Shown here one piece after another: positions 15,677 to 23,940 of a stretch of DNA of 30,585 nucleotides. The notes below the pieces were generated by a model. The model saw only the letters and a program-made list of their open reading frames with translations, was not told the DNA's origin and did not search any database. The stretch comes from Bradyrhizobium sp. CCH5-F6. GTDB taxonomy: Bacteria > Pseudomonadota > Alphaproteobacteria > Rhizobiales > Xanthobacteraceae. The stretch covers positions 1 to 30,585 of the forward strand of contig NZ_LSIC01000128.1 of the NCBI RefSeq assembly GCF_001556045.1, given 5' to 3'. The translations under genes and the position numbers were made by a program. Each line of letters opens with the position of its first letter. The stretch's first letter is position 1.

Positions 15677-15695
15677 AATCTTCGTTCCCGAAATT
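15677..15695 (+). promoter_or_regulatory. 19-bp transfer-region box, copy 2
   Basis: This is an exact copy of the 19-bp box, 85 nt upstream of the ATPase gene. Eighteen bases after the box comes TAAT (15714-15717), which could be part of a -10 element, followed by a hairpin. Copy 3 has the same spacing. Confidence 0.7.
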
Positions 15696-15719
15696 CTGAG
15701 ACCGAACTGGCTTTAATAG

Positions 15720-15746
15720 AAGGGCTCCGCAACCGGCGGGGCCCTT
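15720..15746 (+). terminator. Leader hairpin before the ATPase-coupling protein operon
   Basis: AAGGGCTCCGC (15720-15730), loop AACCG, GCGGGGCCCTT (15736-15746) form an 11-bp stem with one G-U pair. It is followed by CGCGTTTCGG, a poor T tract. It may terminate the 397-aa gene transcript or act as an attenuator for the next operon. The equivalent position in the relaxase leader carries a hairpin with a better T-rich tail. Confidence 0.5.
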
Positions 15747-15780
15747 CGCGTTTCGGCTCCGTCCATGAAGAGGGAGCCAC

Positions 15781-16629
15781 ATGGCCAAGACCAAATCTCC
15801 AATCCACCCCGTCAAGGCGGTCACCCCGCCCGTGACCTGCATCGTCGACGGCGACGTCGGCGGGGTCGGCAAGTCGCTGCTCGCGATTTTGATCGCGATG
15901 GCATTCTCGCTGATCGATGCCACCCTCAAGGTGTTCGAGCTCGACGAGCAGGGCAAGCTCCAGAGGTTCCTGGGCCCCGAGGTCCAGAGCCTGCATGCCG
16001 CCAGGCTCGACGCCGATGCCGATGGCGAGCGCGATCTCCTGCCGGTGTTCTCCCCCTTCCATGAAGCCCTGACGGGCATGCCGCAGACCCAGGCCTCCGT
16101 GCTGCTCGAGGTCGGCGGCGCGTTGACGGAGCTCGCAAATGCCTTCATCGCGGAGGTCGACGTCGACGACGACATTTCGGCGCTCGGTCTCAACGTGGTG
16201 GTCTTCCTGGTCATGGTCGCCACTGCAGAATCGGTTCGTCAGGTTCTCGGGCAAGCAGCGAGGCTCGAGCGCATCCTTCCCTCGGCGCAAATCGTGATCG
16301 TCCTCAACGAGCGCGACGGCTGCCCGCAGAAGGCCTCGCGCGACATGCCGGAGGAATTGGCCAAAGGTGTTGACCGCCTTCTCGACACTTATACCCATAT
16401 CCGCCTGCCGCGCCTGAGGCCGCAGTCGCGTCGCCTGTTGGAGATGCTGGGTGAGTCGCCGCCGGTGATCATGTCCTGGCGTCACGACCACTTCCGGGAA
16501 GCCATGATGCGGACGAGGCTGCCGCTGTCGTACGCGAAGCGTTTCGTGAACGACGTCGCCGACTGGAGCGGAAAGATCCACAGCGAGCTGGTGCGCATCC
16601 TGCCGTTTCTCGGAGGCGGTCATGGCTGA
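15781..16629 (+). CDS. ParA/MinD-like P-loop ATPase, probable conjugal protein TraL
   Basis: The 282-aa protein carries a deviant Walker A motif, GDVGGVGKS (residues 24-32), as in the ParA/MinD/CobQ nucleotide-binding family. A DxxG-like segment and hydrophobic strands follow (NVVVFLVMVATAESV, AQIVIVLNERDG). In conjugative systems a gene of this type is often called traL; here it lies immediately before a membrane protein and the coupling protein, which supports that reading. It has no ParB neighbour, so chromosome-style partitioning is less likely. GGGAG precedes the ATG. The next gene starts inside this one with an eight-base overlap, indicating translational coupling. The 19-bp box and a hairpin precede it. 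The family is clear; the TraL name is an inference. Confidence 0.78.
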   Translation: MAKTKSPIHPVKAVTPPVTCIVDGDVGGVGKSLLAILIAMAFSLIDATLKVFELDEQGKLQRFLGPEVQSLHAARLDADADGERDLLPVFSPFHEALTGMPQTQASVLLEVGGALTELANAFIAEVDVDDDISALGLNVVVFLVMVATAESVRQVLGQAARLERILPSAQIVIVLNERDGCPQKASRDMPEELAKGVDRLLDTYTHIRLPRLRPQSRRLLEMLGESPPVIMSWRHDHFREAMMRTRLPLSYAKRFVNDVADWSGKIHSELVRILPFLGGGHG

Positions 16630-17224
16630 GCGGCTCAAGACGTTCCTGCTGGATGTGCGCACCCTGCGCGCGCAGCAGGGTGCCGAGCAGTCGGCGCGCT
16701 TGGACCGGCTGAGGGCGATGACGCCCGAACAGCTCGTCCGCCTCCCGCGCGAGGAGCTGCAGCAGCTCACGGACCGGCAGTATGCCGAGATCGTTCGCCA
16801 CGTCGCGCCGGAGCATCGGCTGCCGGAGCCTCAGGAGGTGCCGGTGGGGTCGGGTGAGTCCTGGGCTCGACTCCGCTCGATCGCGATCCCGACGGCCGCA
16901 CGAGCGGCGCTGCTCGGCGGGTTGACGGGGCTCGCCGTCCTCCTCGCGAGCCTTGCGGTCGGCCCCACCATCGATTGGTGGCACTACCGCAAGCCGCCGG
17001 TGCGCAGCGCGCAAGCCTCGACTTGGCCGGGCTGCCCGCGGCTAAGCGGCTGGGTGGATGGCTGCACCTATGTGCCCGTGCGGGACATCGCGTGGGAGCG
17101 TGCAGCTGACCTGCTCGAGATGAGTGAGGCAGAGCTGCGGCAAGCCAACCAACACATCAACGCGGCCTACATCCCCGCCCAGACGACCCTCGTTGTCTGG
17201 CGGCATCGCGGCCAGCTCTACTAG
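16622..17224 (+). CDS. Bitopic membrane protein with LysM-like C-terminal segment
   Basis: The 200-aa protein has a charged helical N-terminal region (about 1-85), one transmembrane helix (about 91-114, TAARAALLGGLTGLAVLLASLAVG) and a C-terminal part of about 80 residues. The tail contains two cysteines (138, 148) and a LysM-like sequence: YVPVRDIAWERAADLLEMSEAELRQANQHI...AQTTLVVW. With the N-terminus inside, the tail would be periplasmic, where a disulfide and peptidoglycan contact are possible. CGGAGG precedes the ATG, which overlaps the ATPase gene; the coupling-protein gene follows after 10 nt. Position between a TraL-like ATPase and a coupling protein suggests a transfer-complex membrane component. 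No family name was recognised. Confidence 0.7.
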   Translation: MAERLKTFLLDVRTLRAQQGAEQSARLDRLRAMTPEQLVRLPREELQQLTDRQYAEIVRHVAPEHRLPEPQEVPVGSGESWARLRSIAIPTAARAALLGGLTGLAVLLASLAVGPTIDWWHYRKPPVRSAQASTWPGCPRLSGWVDGCTYVPVRDIAWERAADLLEMSEAELRQANQHINAAYIPAQTTLVVWRHRGQLY

Positions 17225-17234
17225 GGAGACTGAC

Positions 17235-19004
17235 ATGAAGCTCGCAACTTACGAAAAGCGCGATCTGACGGCGACGAAGCGCGTGCGCTTCCCGGTCGGC
17301 ATGGCCATGCTGGTGATGGCGATCTGGGTGGCGTTTTGGGTCGCCCCGCCCGTCGGCTGGTATGCTGATGCGCCGTGGACCGGATCCGGTCCGCTGCTGT
17401 GGGAGGCGATGAGTGGATCGTACCTCGGCGTGCTCGCCGAATGGCCCACGGTAATTCCGGCCTACACCCATGTACTCGCGGCTTTCACGTCTGCTTGGCG
17501 CATCCCGCTCGCGACCGGCATGGTCTTCGAGTTCTACATCCGTGTCGCCGGCTGCCTGCTGGCCTGGTTCGCAGCCTGGTCCAGCGCCTCGCGCATCATG
17601 ATGCGCGAGGCCGCGATCATCGATACCCGTAAGCACTATGAAGGCCAGGAACTTCAGCACGGCAGAGATGCGAGGCGAAGCGCTTCGGCGTCTATGGCCC
17701 AAGAGGATCGGGAGAAAGGGCTTGGGATCGCGCTTGCCCCCGGCGTGATTCTGTCGCGCTTGCGGGAGATTCGCGGCGTGCTCCTCCTCGGGGCACCCGG
17801 ATCGGCGAAAACACGGATCATCTTGCATCTGTTGCAGGAGATCTTTGCCGCGATGTACCGCTGGCCAAACCGCAACGTGCGCATCCTGATCCACGACACC
17901 ACCGGCGAGATTCTGAGCGGCCTGCCGCTACCTGACGCCGCCTTCGCGGCGCTGCACGGGCACCGGCCGGGCGGCTACGCCTGGGCGGTCGGGCGTGACG
18001 TGCTGACCAAGAGCGACGCCGAAGCTTTCGGTGCGCTGCTCGCGCCCCACACGGACGAAAGCGTTTGGGAATCCGGCAGCGGCACTCTGCTCGCCGGCTG
18101 CGCCGTCCTGTGCCAGAGCCGCCACGGGATCCTGTGGGGCATGCCTGAGTTCTATGATGCGACGCTTTTGGATCCTGTTGAACTCAAGACGCAGTTGCAG
18201 GCCGTCTACCCGCCCGCTGCCGAGCTGATCGAGGTCGACCCGGAGACCGGCGGGTTGTCTCGGACCACCGTCAGCTTTTTCCTGTCGCTCCGCGCCGCAG
18301 TGTTGCGGTTCCTGCGACCGCTCGCGGACAACTGGCGCGATCTTCCTGCAAACCGGCAGTTCTCGTTCCGCGAATGGCTCGACGGCTCGAACCCGGCTCA
18401 GCCGCGGACCGTCGTGGTGCAGCGCTCTGGCCGCTATCCCGAGCTCTCCGCCGCCTGGATCGGCGCCATCGTCGACACCGTCGCCGCTCACGTGAACGAC
18501 GAGTCGTTCCCGAACTCGCAAACCCGCCGTGTCTTCCTCTGTCTCGATGAACTGGCCTCTCTGGGCCGCTTGCGGCGCTTCCCGGACCTCGTCGATCTCG
18601 GGCGTAACAAAGGTGTGGGAGTCCTGGCGGCTGCACTGCACGAGGTCGAGCAATTGCAGGAGCGCTATGGCGACAAAGTCGCAACCAGCATCCTGCGCCG
18701 TTTCCGCACCAAGATCGTTTGCCAGCAGAATCTCGATGGCGGCACGGTGCAGTTCTCCGAGCACATGATCGGCAAGCGGACCGTCGAAGTGGAGGAGATC
18801 ACCACGACCACAGCGAGAGGGCCGCAGGGCAGGACAACCTCGCAGACGAAGGCGAGCGCCAAGAAAGAAGTGCCGATCGTTCGCGCGGAGCGCCTGGCCT
18901 ACGAGCTCGGCGTCTTCGGCAACACGGTCAAGGCCATCGCCGTCGGTATCGGCGATCCCGCGCTCCTGACCTGGCCCGTGACCGTCTGGCGTCGCCGTCG
19001 ATAG
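17235..19004 (+). CDS. Type IV coupling protein, TraD/VirD4-like
   Basis: The protein is 589 aa. Two N-terminal transmembrane segments (about 20-40 and 98-117) flank a periplasmic loop. A cytoplasmic ATPase domain follows, with Walker A GAPGSAKT (186-193) and Walker B VFLCLDELASLG (about 432-443), then LRRFPDLVDLGRNKGVGVLAA and a VEQLQERYG segment typical of the TraD_N/TraG-D_C superfamily. Coupling proteins are hexameric inner-membrane ATPases that link the relaxase-DNA complex to a type IV secretion channel. GGGAG precedes the ATG, and the gene lies 10 nt after the LysM-like protein gene, in one operon with it and the ATPase. The relaxase gene follows after a gap holding the third 19-bp box. 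Call: coupling protein of the MOBF transfer set; the secretion channel is not encoded in the window. Confidence 0.88.
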   Translation: MKLATYEKRDLTATKRVRFPVGMAMLVMAIWVAFWVAPPVGWYADAPWTGSGPLLWEAMSGSYLGVLAEWPTVIPAYTHVLAAFTSAWRIPLATGMVFEFYIRVAGCLLAWFAAWSSASRIMMREAAIIDTRKHYEGQELQHGRDARRSASASMAQEDREKGLGIALAPGVILSRLREIRGVLLLGAPGSAKTRIILHLLQEIFAAMYRWPNRNVRILIHDTTGEILSGLPLPDAAFAALHGHRPGGYAWAVGRDVLTKSDAEAFGALLAPHTDESVWESGSGTLLAGCAVLCQSRHGILWGMPEFYDATLLDPVELKTQLQAVYPPAAELIEVDPETGGLSRTTVSFFLSLRAAVLRFLRPLADNWRDLPANRQFSFREWLDGSNPAQPRTVVVQRSGRYPELSAAWIGAIVDTVAAHVNDESFPNSQTRRVFLCLDELASLGRLRRFPDLVDLGRNKGVGVLAAALHEVEQLQERYGDKVATSILRRFRTKIVCQQNLDGGTVQFSEHMIGKRTVEVEEITTTTARGPQGRTTSQTKASAKKEVPIVRAERLAYELGVFGNTVKAIAVGIGDPALLTWPVTVWRRRR

Positions 19005-19026
19005 AAGAGCGGACGAGTCCGGCCTC

Positions 19027-19045
19027 AATCTTCGTTCCCGAAATT
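19027..19045 (+). promoter_or_regulatory. 19-bp transfer-region box, copy 3
   Basis: This is an exact copy of the 19-bp box in the 94-nt gap between the coupling-protein stop codon and the relaxase start. TAAT follows 18 nt later, as in copy 2, and then a hairpin. The conserved phasing argues that box, TAAT and hairpin form one functional unit. Confidence 0.7.
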
Positions 19046-19070
19046 TGCAGGCCGCATCGGGTGTAATTGG

Positions 19071-19092
19071 AAGGCCTCCAAAGGGGGGCCTT
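19071..19092 (+). terminator. Hairpin abutting the relaxase start codon
   Basis: AAGGCCTCC (19071-19079), loop AAAG, GGGGGCCTT (19084-19092) form a nine-base-pair stem, followed by TCTTTC and then the GTG at 19099. It resembles a terminator. The G run inside the right arm is also the only plausible ribosome-binding site for the relaxase, so the hairpin could hide it. Transcription attenuation and translational repression are both possible. Confidence 0.55.
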
Positions 19093-19098
19093 TCTTTC

Positions 19099-21741
19099 GT
19101 GGTTGCGACCTGGAATCCGGCGGCGGCGAGTTCGTACTACACGCGTCAGCGTGAGACCGAGTATTACGCAGGCAGTAACGAGCCGTCCGGCATCTGGTAC
19201 GCGCCTGCCGGGGATCTTGGTCTCGTCGACGGCTCCGCCGTCGACCGCGCCACGTTCGATCGCCTGTATCATGCGCTCGATGTAAATGGCGCGTCACTGC
19301 TCGAACAGATTCGCCGCCACAAAGAGCGTACGCCCGCCTTCGACGTCACGCTGAGCGCGCCGCGTTCGGTTAGCCTCGTTTGGGGCCTTGGATCGTGCGA
19401 TACAAAAAGCCTGATCGAAGCAGCCCAGCAGAAGGCCGTTCGGGCCACGCTCGCCATGCTGGAACGCGAGGCGAGCTGGGCGCGCCGCGGGTTCAACGGG
19501 ACGTTCGTAGAGAAGGTGGCGCTGTCGGCGGCGACGTTCCGGCACGGGGAGAGCCGAAAAGCCCAGCACAGCGACGGGCGCGTATTCGCCGATCCGAATT
19601 TGCACACGCACTGCGTGTGCCTGAACATCGCGACACGTCAGAGCGACCACACGGTCGGCGGACTGCATTCGAAGCTCATCCGCGACTTCAAGATGGCAGC
19701 GGGCGCGACGTATCACGCAGCATTGGCGCATGAACTCGAGCAGCTCGGCTTTGGCATTGATCGCGTCGGCAAGAACGGCACGTTCGAAATCGCCGGCGTC
19801 GATGATGCCTCGATCAAGTATTTCAGCGCACGGCGCCAGAAGATCGAAGACGAACTCGCCGAACATGGCCTCACCAGCGGCGAGGCAGCGGCACTGGCGG
19901 CCGCCATCGCCAAGGCGACGCGAAGCAGCAAGCGTGAGAGCGAAAGCGTCCAGCGGGAGGACGTCTGGCGTGATGCCGCGCGATCGCTGGGTCTGGACAC
20001 GAAATCATTCGCCGCGAGCGTGAGGGACCTCTCGAAGGCGCTTGACCAGCACGAGGGCGAGCGGCTGCTCTCCGAACGGTTAGCGGCGCTGCCGGCGAGC
20101 CTCACGGAACATGAGAGCGTCATCGAACGGCGCGAGCTTCTGCGCTCAGTCACCGCCGCCTTGGTCGGCACAGGCCTGCCGGCCGAGCGCGCGGAGATCG
20201 AATTCAACCGTCTGCTGAGCCGCGGCGCGTTCGTGGAAATCGGCCGCGATACGCTTGGCCTGCCATGCTACTCGACCCCAGAAATGCTCACGATTGAGCG
20301 GGAGGTTGTCGAACAGGCGCAGCGTCTCATCGAGCGACCCTGGCTCTCCGTCAATGCGGAGATGCTGACGGACCGTTGCCGAGCCTCCGGGCTCACGCCC
20401 GAACAGACTGACGCGGCGCTTGCAGCAACCACCAGCTCGGCGGTGGCCATCGTCGAAGGCGCCCCCGGCGTCGGTAAGTCCACTTTGTTGGCGCCGGTCG
20501 TGGAGGGATACGCCAAGGTCGGTTGCCGCGTGATCGCCACCGCATCTGCCTGGCGGATCGCCAACCTACTTGGCGACGATCTCGGGATCGAGGCGCGGGC
20601 GACGGCCTCCTGGATCGCGCGGCTCAAGGCCGGCGAGAAGGTTCTCGACCATCGGACTGTTATGATCGCCGACGAGGCCGGCTTGCTCTCTTCGCGGGAC
20701 ATGCACGCGCTGCTGAGCGCCGTGTCCAAGGCTGGCGCCAAGATGATTCTCGTCGGTGACCGGCGCCAATTGCAGCCGATCGGCGGTCCTGGCCTCGATC
20801 TCGTGGCGCGCGCGGTTGACGCGGCCCGGGTCAACAATATCGTTCGCCAGCGCGAGCCGTGGGCGCGCGAGGCCATCAGCGCCTTCGGCATGGGACGGGC
20901 CGCGCCCGCGCTTGAGGCGTTCGCTACCCGGGGGCTCGTGATCGAGGCGAATGGCGCCAAGGCGGCCGTCGCCGAGGTGCTGGATTCGGCGGAGCAGATC
21001 CAGGCGCGCGATCCCGGTGCCTCGGCCCTGATCCTCGCCAAGACCAACGCCGCAGTGGCCGCCATCTCGCAGGCGGCCCGCGAGCGCCTCAAGACCAGCG
21101 GCATCATCAGGGGCCCCGAGGTTAGCTTCACCGCGGCCACGCCGTCCGGCCGCTCAACACAGATTGCGTTGGCGGCCGGGGACAGGATCAGGTTCCTCGT
21201 CCGCGATGACAAACTCGGCGTGGTCAATGGGTCTACTGCGACCGTCATCAAGGTCAGTGAAGTAGTCGCGCCTCTCGTAGAAACAAATCGCATCATCGTC
21301 GAAGCCGAGATCGGGGGTCAGCGGATTGCCTTCGATCCGATGCGGCTTGCCGACACGCAGGGACGGCCACGCCTCGGCTGGGCCTATGCCGCGACCGTCT
21401 ACGGCAGCCAGGGCCTCACGGTCGATCATGCGGTCGTGTATCTGGATCACAGCTACAACCGTCATGACGTCTACGTGGCGACAAGCCGTGCCCGGGAACG
21501 GACGACGCTCGTGGTGGACGCCAAGAGCATTGATCGGCGCCTCGCCTCCGAACTGCCCTTCGATCAGCAGCGCGATGGGCTGGTCTTTTCCGCGAGCCAG
21601 CGCCAAAGCTGGTTGGCCGAACGGCTCTCGCGCGCCTCGCCCAAGATTTCCACGCTCGACGTCATTGAGAGTTCGCGACCGCTCCAGCGGCAACTGGAGA
21701 GGGATCGGCACCATCGGCGGGAGTTCAGCTATGAGCTCTAA
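19099..21741 (+). CDS. MOBF conjugative relaxase-helicase (TrwC/TraI type)
   Basis: The 880-aa protein begins (M)VATWNPAAASSYYTR. Tyr13 and Tyr14 are in the position of the catalytic tyrosines of MOBF relaxases. The metal-binding histidines are His157, His169 and His171 (NLHTHCVCLN). The C-terminal helicase has Walker A EGAPGVGKS (near 453-461), Walker B MIADEAG (near 522), VGDRRQLQPIGGPG, and a late motif YAATVYGSQGLTVDHAVVYLD...VATSRARE, as in the TraI/TrwC/RecD group. The enzyme would nick oriT, stay bound to the 5' end and unwind the strand for transfer. The start is placed at GTG 19099 because family homology begins there; an earlier TTG at 19045 lies within the 19-bp box. A box copy and a hairpin precede it. 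No oriT was identified. Confidence 0.9.
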   Translation: MVATWNPAAASSYYTRQRETEYYAGSNEPSGIWYAPAGDLGLVDGSAVDRATFDRLYHALDVNGASLLEQIRRHKERTPAFDVTLSAPRSVSLVWGLGSCDTKSLIEAAQQKAVRATLAMLEREASWARRGFNGTFVEKVALSAATFRHGESRKAQHSDGRVFADPNLHTHCVCLNIATRQSDHTVGGLHSKLIRDFKMAAGATYHAALAHELEQLGFGIDRVGKNGTFEIAGVDDASIKYFSARRQKIEDELAEHGLTSGEAAALAAAIAKATRSSKRESESVQREDVWRDAARSLGLDTKSFAASVRDLSKALDQHEGERLLSERLAALPASLTEHESVIERRELLRSVTAALVGTGLPAERAEIEFNRLLSRGAFVEIGRDTLGLPCYSTPEMLTIEREVVEQAQRLIERPWLSVNAEMLTDRCRASGLTPEQTDAALAATTSSAVAIVEGAPGVGKSTLLAPVVEGYAKVGCRVIATASAWRIANLLGDDLGIEARATASWIARLKAGEKVLDHRTVMIADEAGLLSSRDMHALLSAVSKAGAKMILVGDRRQLQPIGGPGLDLVARAVDAARVNNIVRQREPWAREAISAFGMGRAAPALEAFATRGLVIEANGAKAAVAEVLDSAEQIQARDPGASALILAKTNAAVAAISQAARERLKTSGIIRGPEVSFTAATPSGRSTQIALAAGDRIRFLVRDDKLGVVNGSTATVIKVSEVVAPLVETNRIIVEAEIGGQRIAFDPMRLADTQGRPRLGWAYAATVYGSQGLTVDHAVVYLDHSYNRHDVYVATSRARERTTLVVDAKSIDRRLASELPFDQQRDGLVFSASQRQSWLAERLSRASPKISTLDVIESSRPLQRQLERDRHHRREFSYEL

Positions 21742-22000
21742 GCCGATAGCGCCGCCGTCGCGCATCAAACTGCGGACGACAGAAGCCGGCGCATACCGCC
21801 ATGCTCCGGCGATTAATCGTCGTAGTATGGCGAAGGTGAGAAGACGACGGCAGCCACATGCTGAGGACTTTCAGGTGGCACTTGATCTCCCGCCCTCCCC
21901 GCCGATCCTGGACCGCGAGTTGCGCGCGATTGAGGTCTTGCTTGGCCGCGAGCTGCAGGAATTGCTGGCTAGTGATGGTACCGATTCCTCAGAAAAATAG
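21731..22000 (+). CDS. Small unknown protein overlapping the relaxase end
   Basis: The predicted 89-aa protein begins MSSKPIAPPSRIKLRTTEAG. It has a basic middle (KVRRRRQPHAEDF) and an acidic C-terminal helix (LRAIEVLLGRELQELLAS). The ATG lies inside the last codons of the relaxase gene, an 11-base overlap suggestive of translational coupling. No family was recognised. The basic-then-helical layout would suit a small DNA-binding accessory protein, but this is speculative, and the frame could be fortuitous. Confidence 0.5.
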   Translation: MSSKPIAPPSRIKLRTTEAGAYRHAPAINRRSMAKVRRRRQPHAEDFQVALDLPPSPPILDRELRAIEVLLGRELQELLASDGTDSSEK

Positions 22001-22079
22001 CCGTTGACAAGGTCTCGAGTGAGATTCACCAATCGAGCTCGGGAACGCCGTCAGCTTAGATTTTAAGTAGAGTTCTCAC

Positions 22080-23759
22080 ATGAACAAGCACGTGTTTCGC
22101 AATTCGATTTCCAGACAAACTGACGCAGCCAAGCGCGTTGCGACCTACTACAGGGTCAGCACCGGACGCCAGTATGCCAACGAAGCGTCAATTCCGAGCC
22201 AGCGGAAAATTACCGCGAGCTTCGCCGATCAGAACGGCTACGTCATCGTCGAAGAATTTGTGGAAGCAAAGACCGCGACCGATGATCGTCGGCCCGTGTT
22301 GCAGGACATGATCGAGCGCGCCTGTGCGCCCGATCACCCGTACGACGCGATCCTCTTCTATGCTTTCAATCGCTTTTTTCGCAACGTCGCCGAGATGGAG
22401 CTGACCATCCGCAAGTTGCGCAAGCATGGCGTCGAGGTAGTGTCGGTCACGCAGCCGACGGGGGACGATCCCAGCCAGATCCTCGTTCGTCAAATCATCG
22501 GAGCTTTTGACGAGCACACCTCACGAGAAATCTCCAAAAACACGACGCGCGCCATGCGCGAGTCGGCCAAACAGGGTTTCTGGAACGGTGCGACGCCGCC
22601 CCTCGGCTATCGCATTGTTGAGGCTGAGCGGCGCGGACAGAAGATCAAGAAGAAGCTCGACATTGACGCAGTCGAGGCCGAAACGGTTCGGCTGATGTTC
22701 AAGCTTTATCTTGAGGGCGACGGCAACACCGGCCCGCTCGGCGTCAAGGAGACGACGAAATGGCTGAACCGCCATGGCTACCGCACCCGCCGCGGCGCGA
22801 CGTTCGGCGTTGGACCGGTCCATAAAATACTGACCAACGCCTGCTATGCCAGCGGTCAGTGGCCGTACGGCGTGCGCAGCTCGCGGGACGGCAGGAAATA
22901 CGACCCGTCGACGGTGATCCACATTCCCGTTCCTGTCCTGGTCGAGCAGGCCCATTTTGATCGGGTGCAGGCGAAGCTCGCCCGCAGCAACCCCAAGACC
23001 ACCCCACCCCGGGTGGTCAATGGCCCCTCCCTCCTGACGGGTATCGCTGTTTGCGCATCCTGCGGATCCGGAATGACCCGGACCGGCACGACCAATCGAC
23101 AGGGGCGATCGTACTCGTATTACTCGTGTGCGGGTGGCCAGCAGAAGGGCAAGTCGGTCTGCAAGGGCCGCCACATCCCGGCCGCGACCCTGGATGAAAT
23201 CGTCTTGACCAACCTCAAGCGGCGCGTGCTGGCGCCCGACCGCATCGCGGACCTCCTAAAATCGCTGATCGAGCGCCAGGCGGCAAAGAGCGAGTCCGCC
23301 GACGATCGGCTGCTGGCTCTACAGAAGGAATTGACCGACTGCGAAGATCGCATGAAGCGGCTTTATCGCTCGATTGAAGACGGCATCGTCGAGCTGGACG
23401 ATATCCTGCGACAGCGCACCGCCGCTCTGAAAGCGCAACGGGACCGGGCCAAGGCGGCCCTCGATCATGCCCGCACCCAATGCGGCATGGCAGCCGCCGT
23501 CAATGCGCAGAAGATCGACGCATTCGCCCGGTTGATGAACGCGAAGTTGGATGCGGGCGATACCAACACCCGCAAAGGCTACATCAACTCCATCATCGAT
23601 GCGGTCGAGGTCGACGACCAAGCCATCCGGATCATCGGCAGCAAGGATATCCTCCAGGCGGCCATTGCCGGCAAACAGACCGAGAACGGAAATGTTCGTG
23701 GTTTTGTACGCAAATGGCGCGCCCGGAACGATTCGAACGTCCGACCCTCAGATTCGTAG
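22080..23759 (+). CDS. Large serine recombinase (integrase of the element)
   Basis: The 559-aa protein has a resolvase catalytic domain (YYRVSTGRQ with catalytic Ser27, then DAILFYAFNRFFRN and a GAFDEHTSREIS segment). A recombinase domain follows at about 190-300 (GATPPLGYRI ... GVGPVHKILTNACYASGQWPYG). Next is a zinc ribbon (CASCGSGMT near 325 and SCAGGQQKGKSVCKG near 350-363) and a coiled-coil tail rich in E, K and R. Serine integrases of this size recombine short att sites to insert and excise elements. It lies next to a tRNA-Arg gene, and its last 14 codons plus stop are read from the antisense strand of that tRNA, starting exactly at the CCA end. A TTGACA at 22004-22009 may be a -35 box, but no good -10 was seen. 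Confidence 0.92.
   Translation: MNKHVFRNSISRQTDAAKRVATYYRVSTGRQYANEASIPSQRKITASFADQNGYVIVEEFVEAKTATDDRRPVLQDMIERACAPDHPYDAILFYAFNRFFRNVAEMELTIRKLRKHGVEVVSVTQPTGDDPSQILVRQIIGAFDEHTSREISKNTTRAMRESAKQGFWNGATPPLGYRIVEAERRGQKIKKKLDIDAVEAETVRLMFKLYLEGDGNTGPLGVKETTKWLNRHGYRTRRGATFGVGPVHKILTNACYASGQWPYGVRSSRDGRKYDPSTVIHIPVPVLVEQAHFDRVQAKLARSNPKTTPPRVVNGPSLLTGIAVCASCGSGMTRTGTTNRQGRSYSYYSCAGGQQKGKSVCKGRHIPAATLDEIVLTNLKRRVLAPDRIADLLKSLIERQAAKSESADDRLLALQKELTDCEDRMKRLYRSIEDGIVELDDILRQRTAALKAQRDRAKAALDHARTQCGMAAAVNAQKIDAFARLMNAKLDAGDTNTRKGYINSIIDAVEVDDQAIRIIGSKDILQAAIAGKQTENGNVRGFVRKWRARNDSNVRPSDS
23715..23759. other. Probable attachment site within the 3' half of tRNA-Arg
   Basis: The recombinase gene abuts and enters the 3' half of the tRNA gene, the usual arrangement for an element integrated at a tRNA 3' end. 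This segment therefore probably contains the crossover core. The exact core cannot be defined without the other junction, which was not found in the window. Confidence 0.5.
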
Positions 23760-23791
23760 TCTGATGCTCTATCCAGCTGAGCTACGGGCGC
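23715..23791 (-). tRNA. tRNA-Arg (ACG)
   Basis: The 77-nt gene on the minus strand begins GCGCCCG and ends CGGGCGC-G-CCA, giving a perfect 7-bp acceptor stem with encoded CCA. The D arm has GCTCAGCTGGATAGAGC. The anticodon stem-loop is TCAGA-CTACGAA-TCTGA with anticodon ACG. The T arm is CGGAC-GTTCGAATC-GTTCCG-like, with the GTTCGAA consensus. It reads CGN arginine codons through inosine at the first anticodon position. The gene appears intact, so integration has preserved it. The recombinase gene overlaps it on the opposite strand. Confidence 0.93.
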
Positions 23792-23940
23792 GTTTTCGCA
23801 AACAGCGATGGCGGGCATGACCCACGACGCATCTCCCGGAGGGCCGGGAGGGGTGCGAAAGAGCGCTTTGACTAACCGCTCTTGTGCCGGTTGGCAAGGT
23901 CCGGGTGGGGGAGATTTTGCGGGGGGATGACGGTTTCGGC

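Noticed and set aside
15388..16770. 460-codon minus-strand open frame across the 397-aa and ATPase genes
   Set aside because: It crosses two genes with good start sites on the plus strand and has no motif of its own.
17928..19028. 366-codon minus-strand open frame opposite the coupling protein
   Set aside because: Explained as a shadow of the coupling-protein gene, which has clear Walker motifs.
1..22000. A left att copy of the tRNA-Arg 3' end
   Set aside because: No matching segment was found on reading; the left junction is presumably outside the window.
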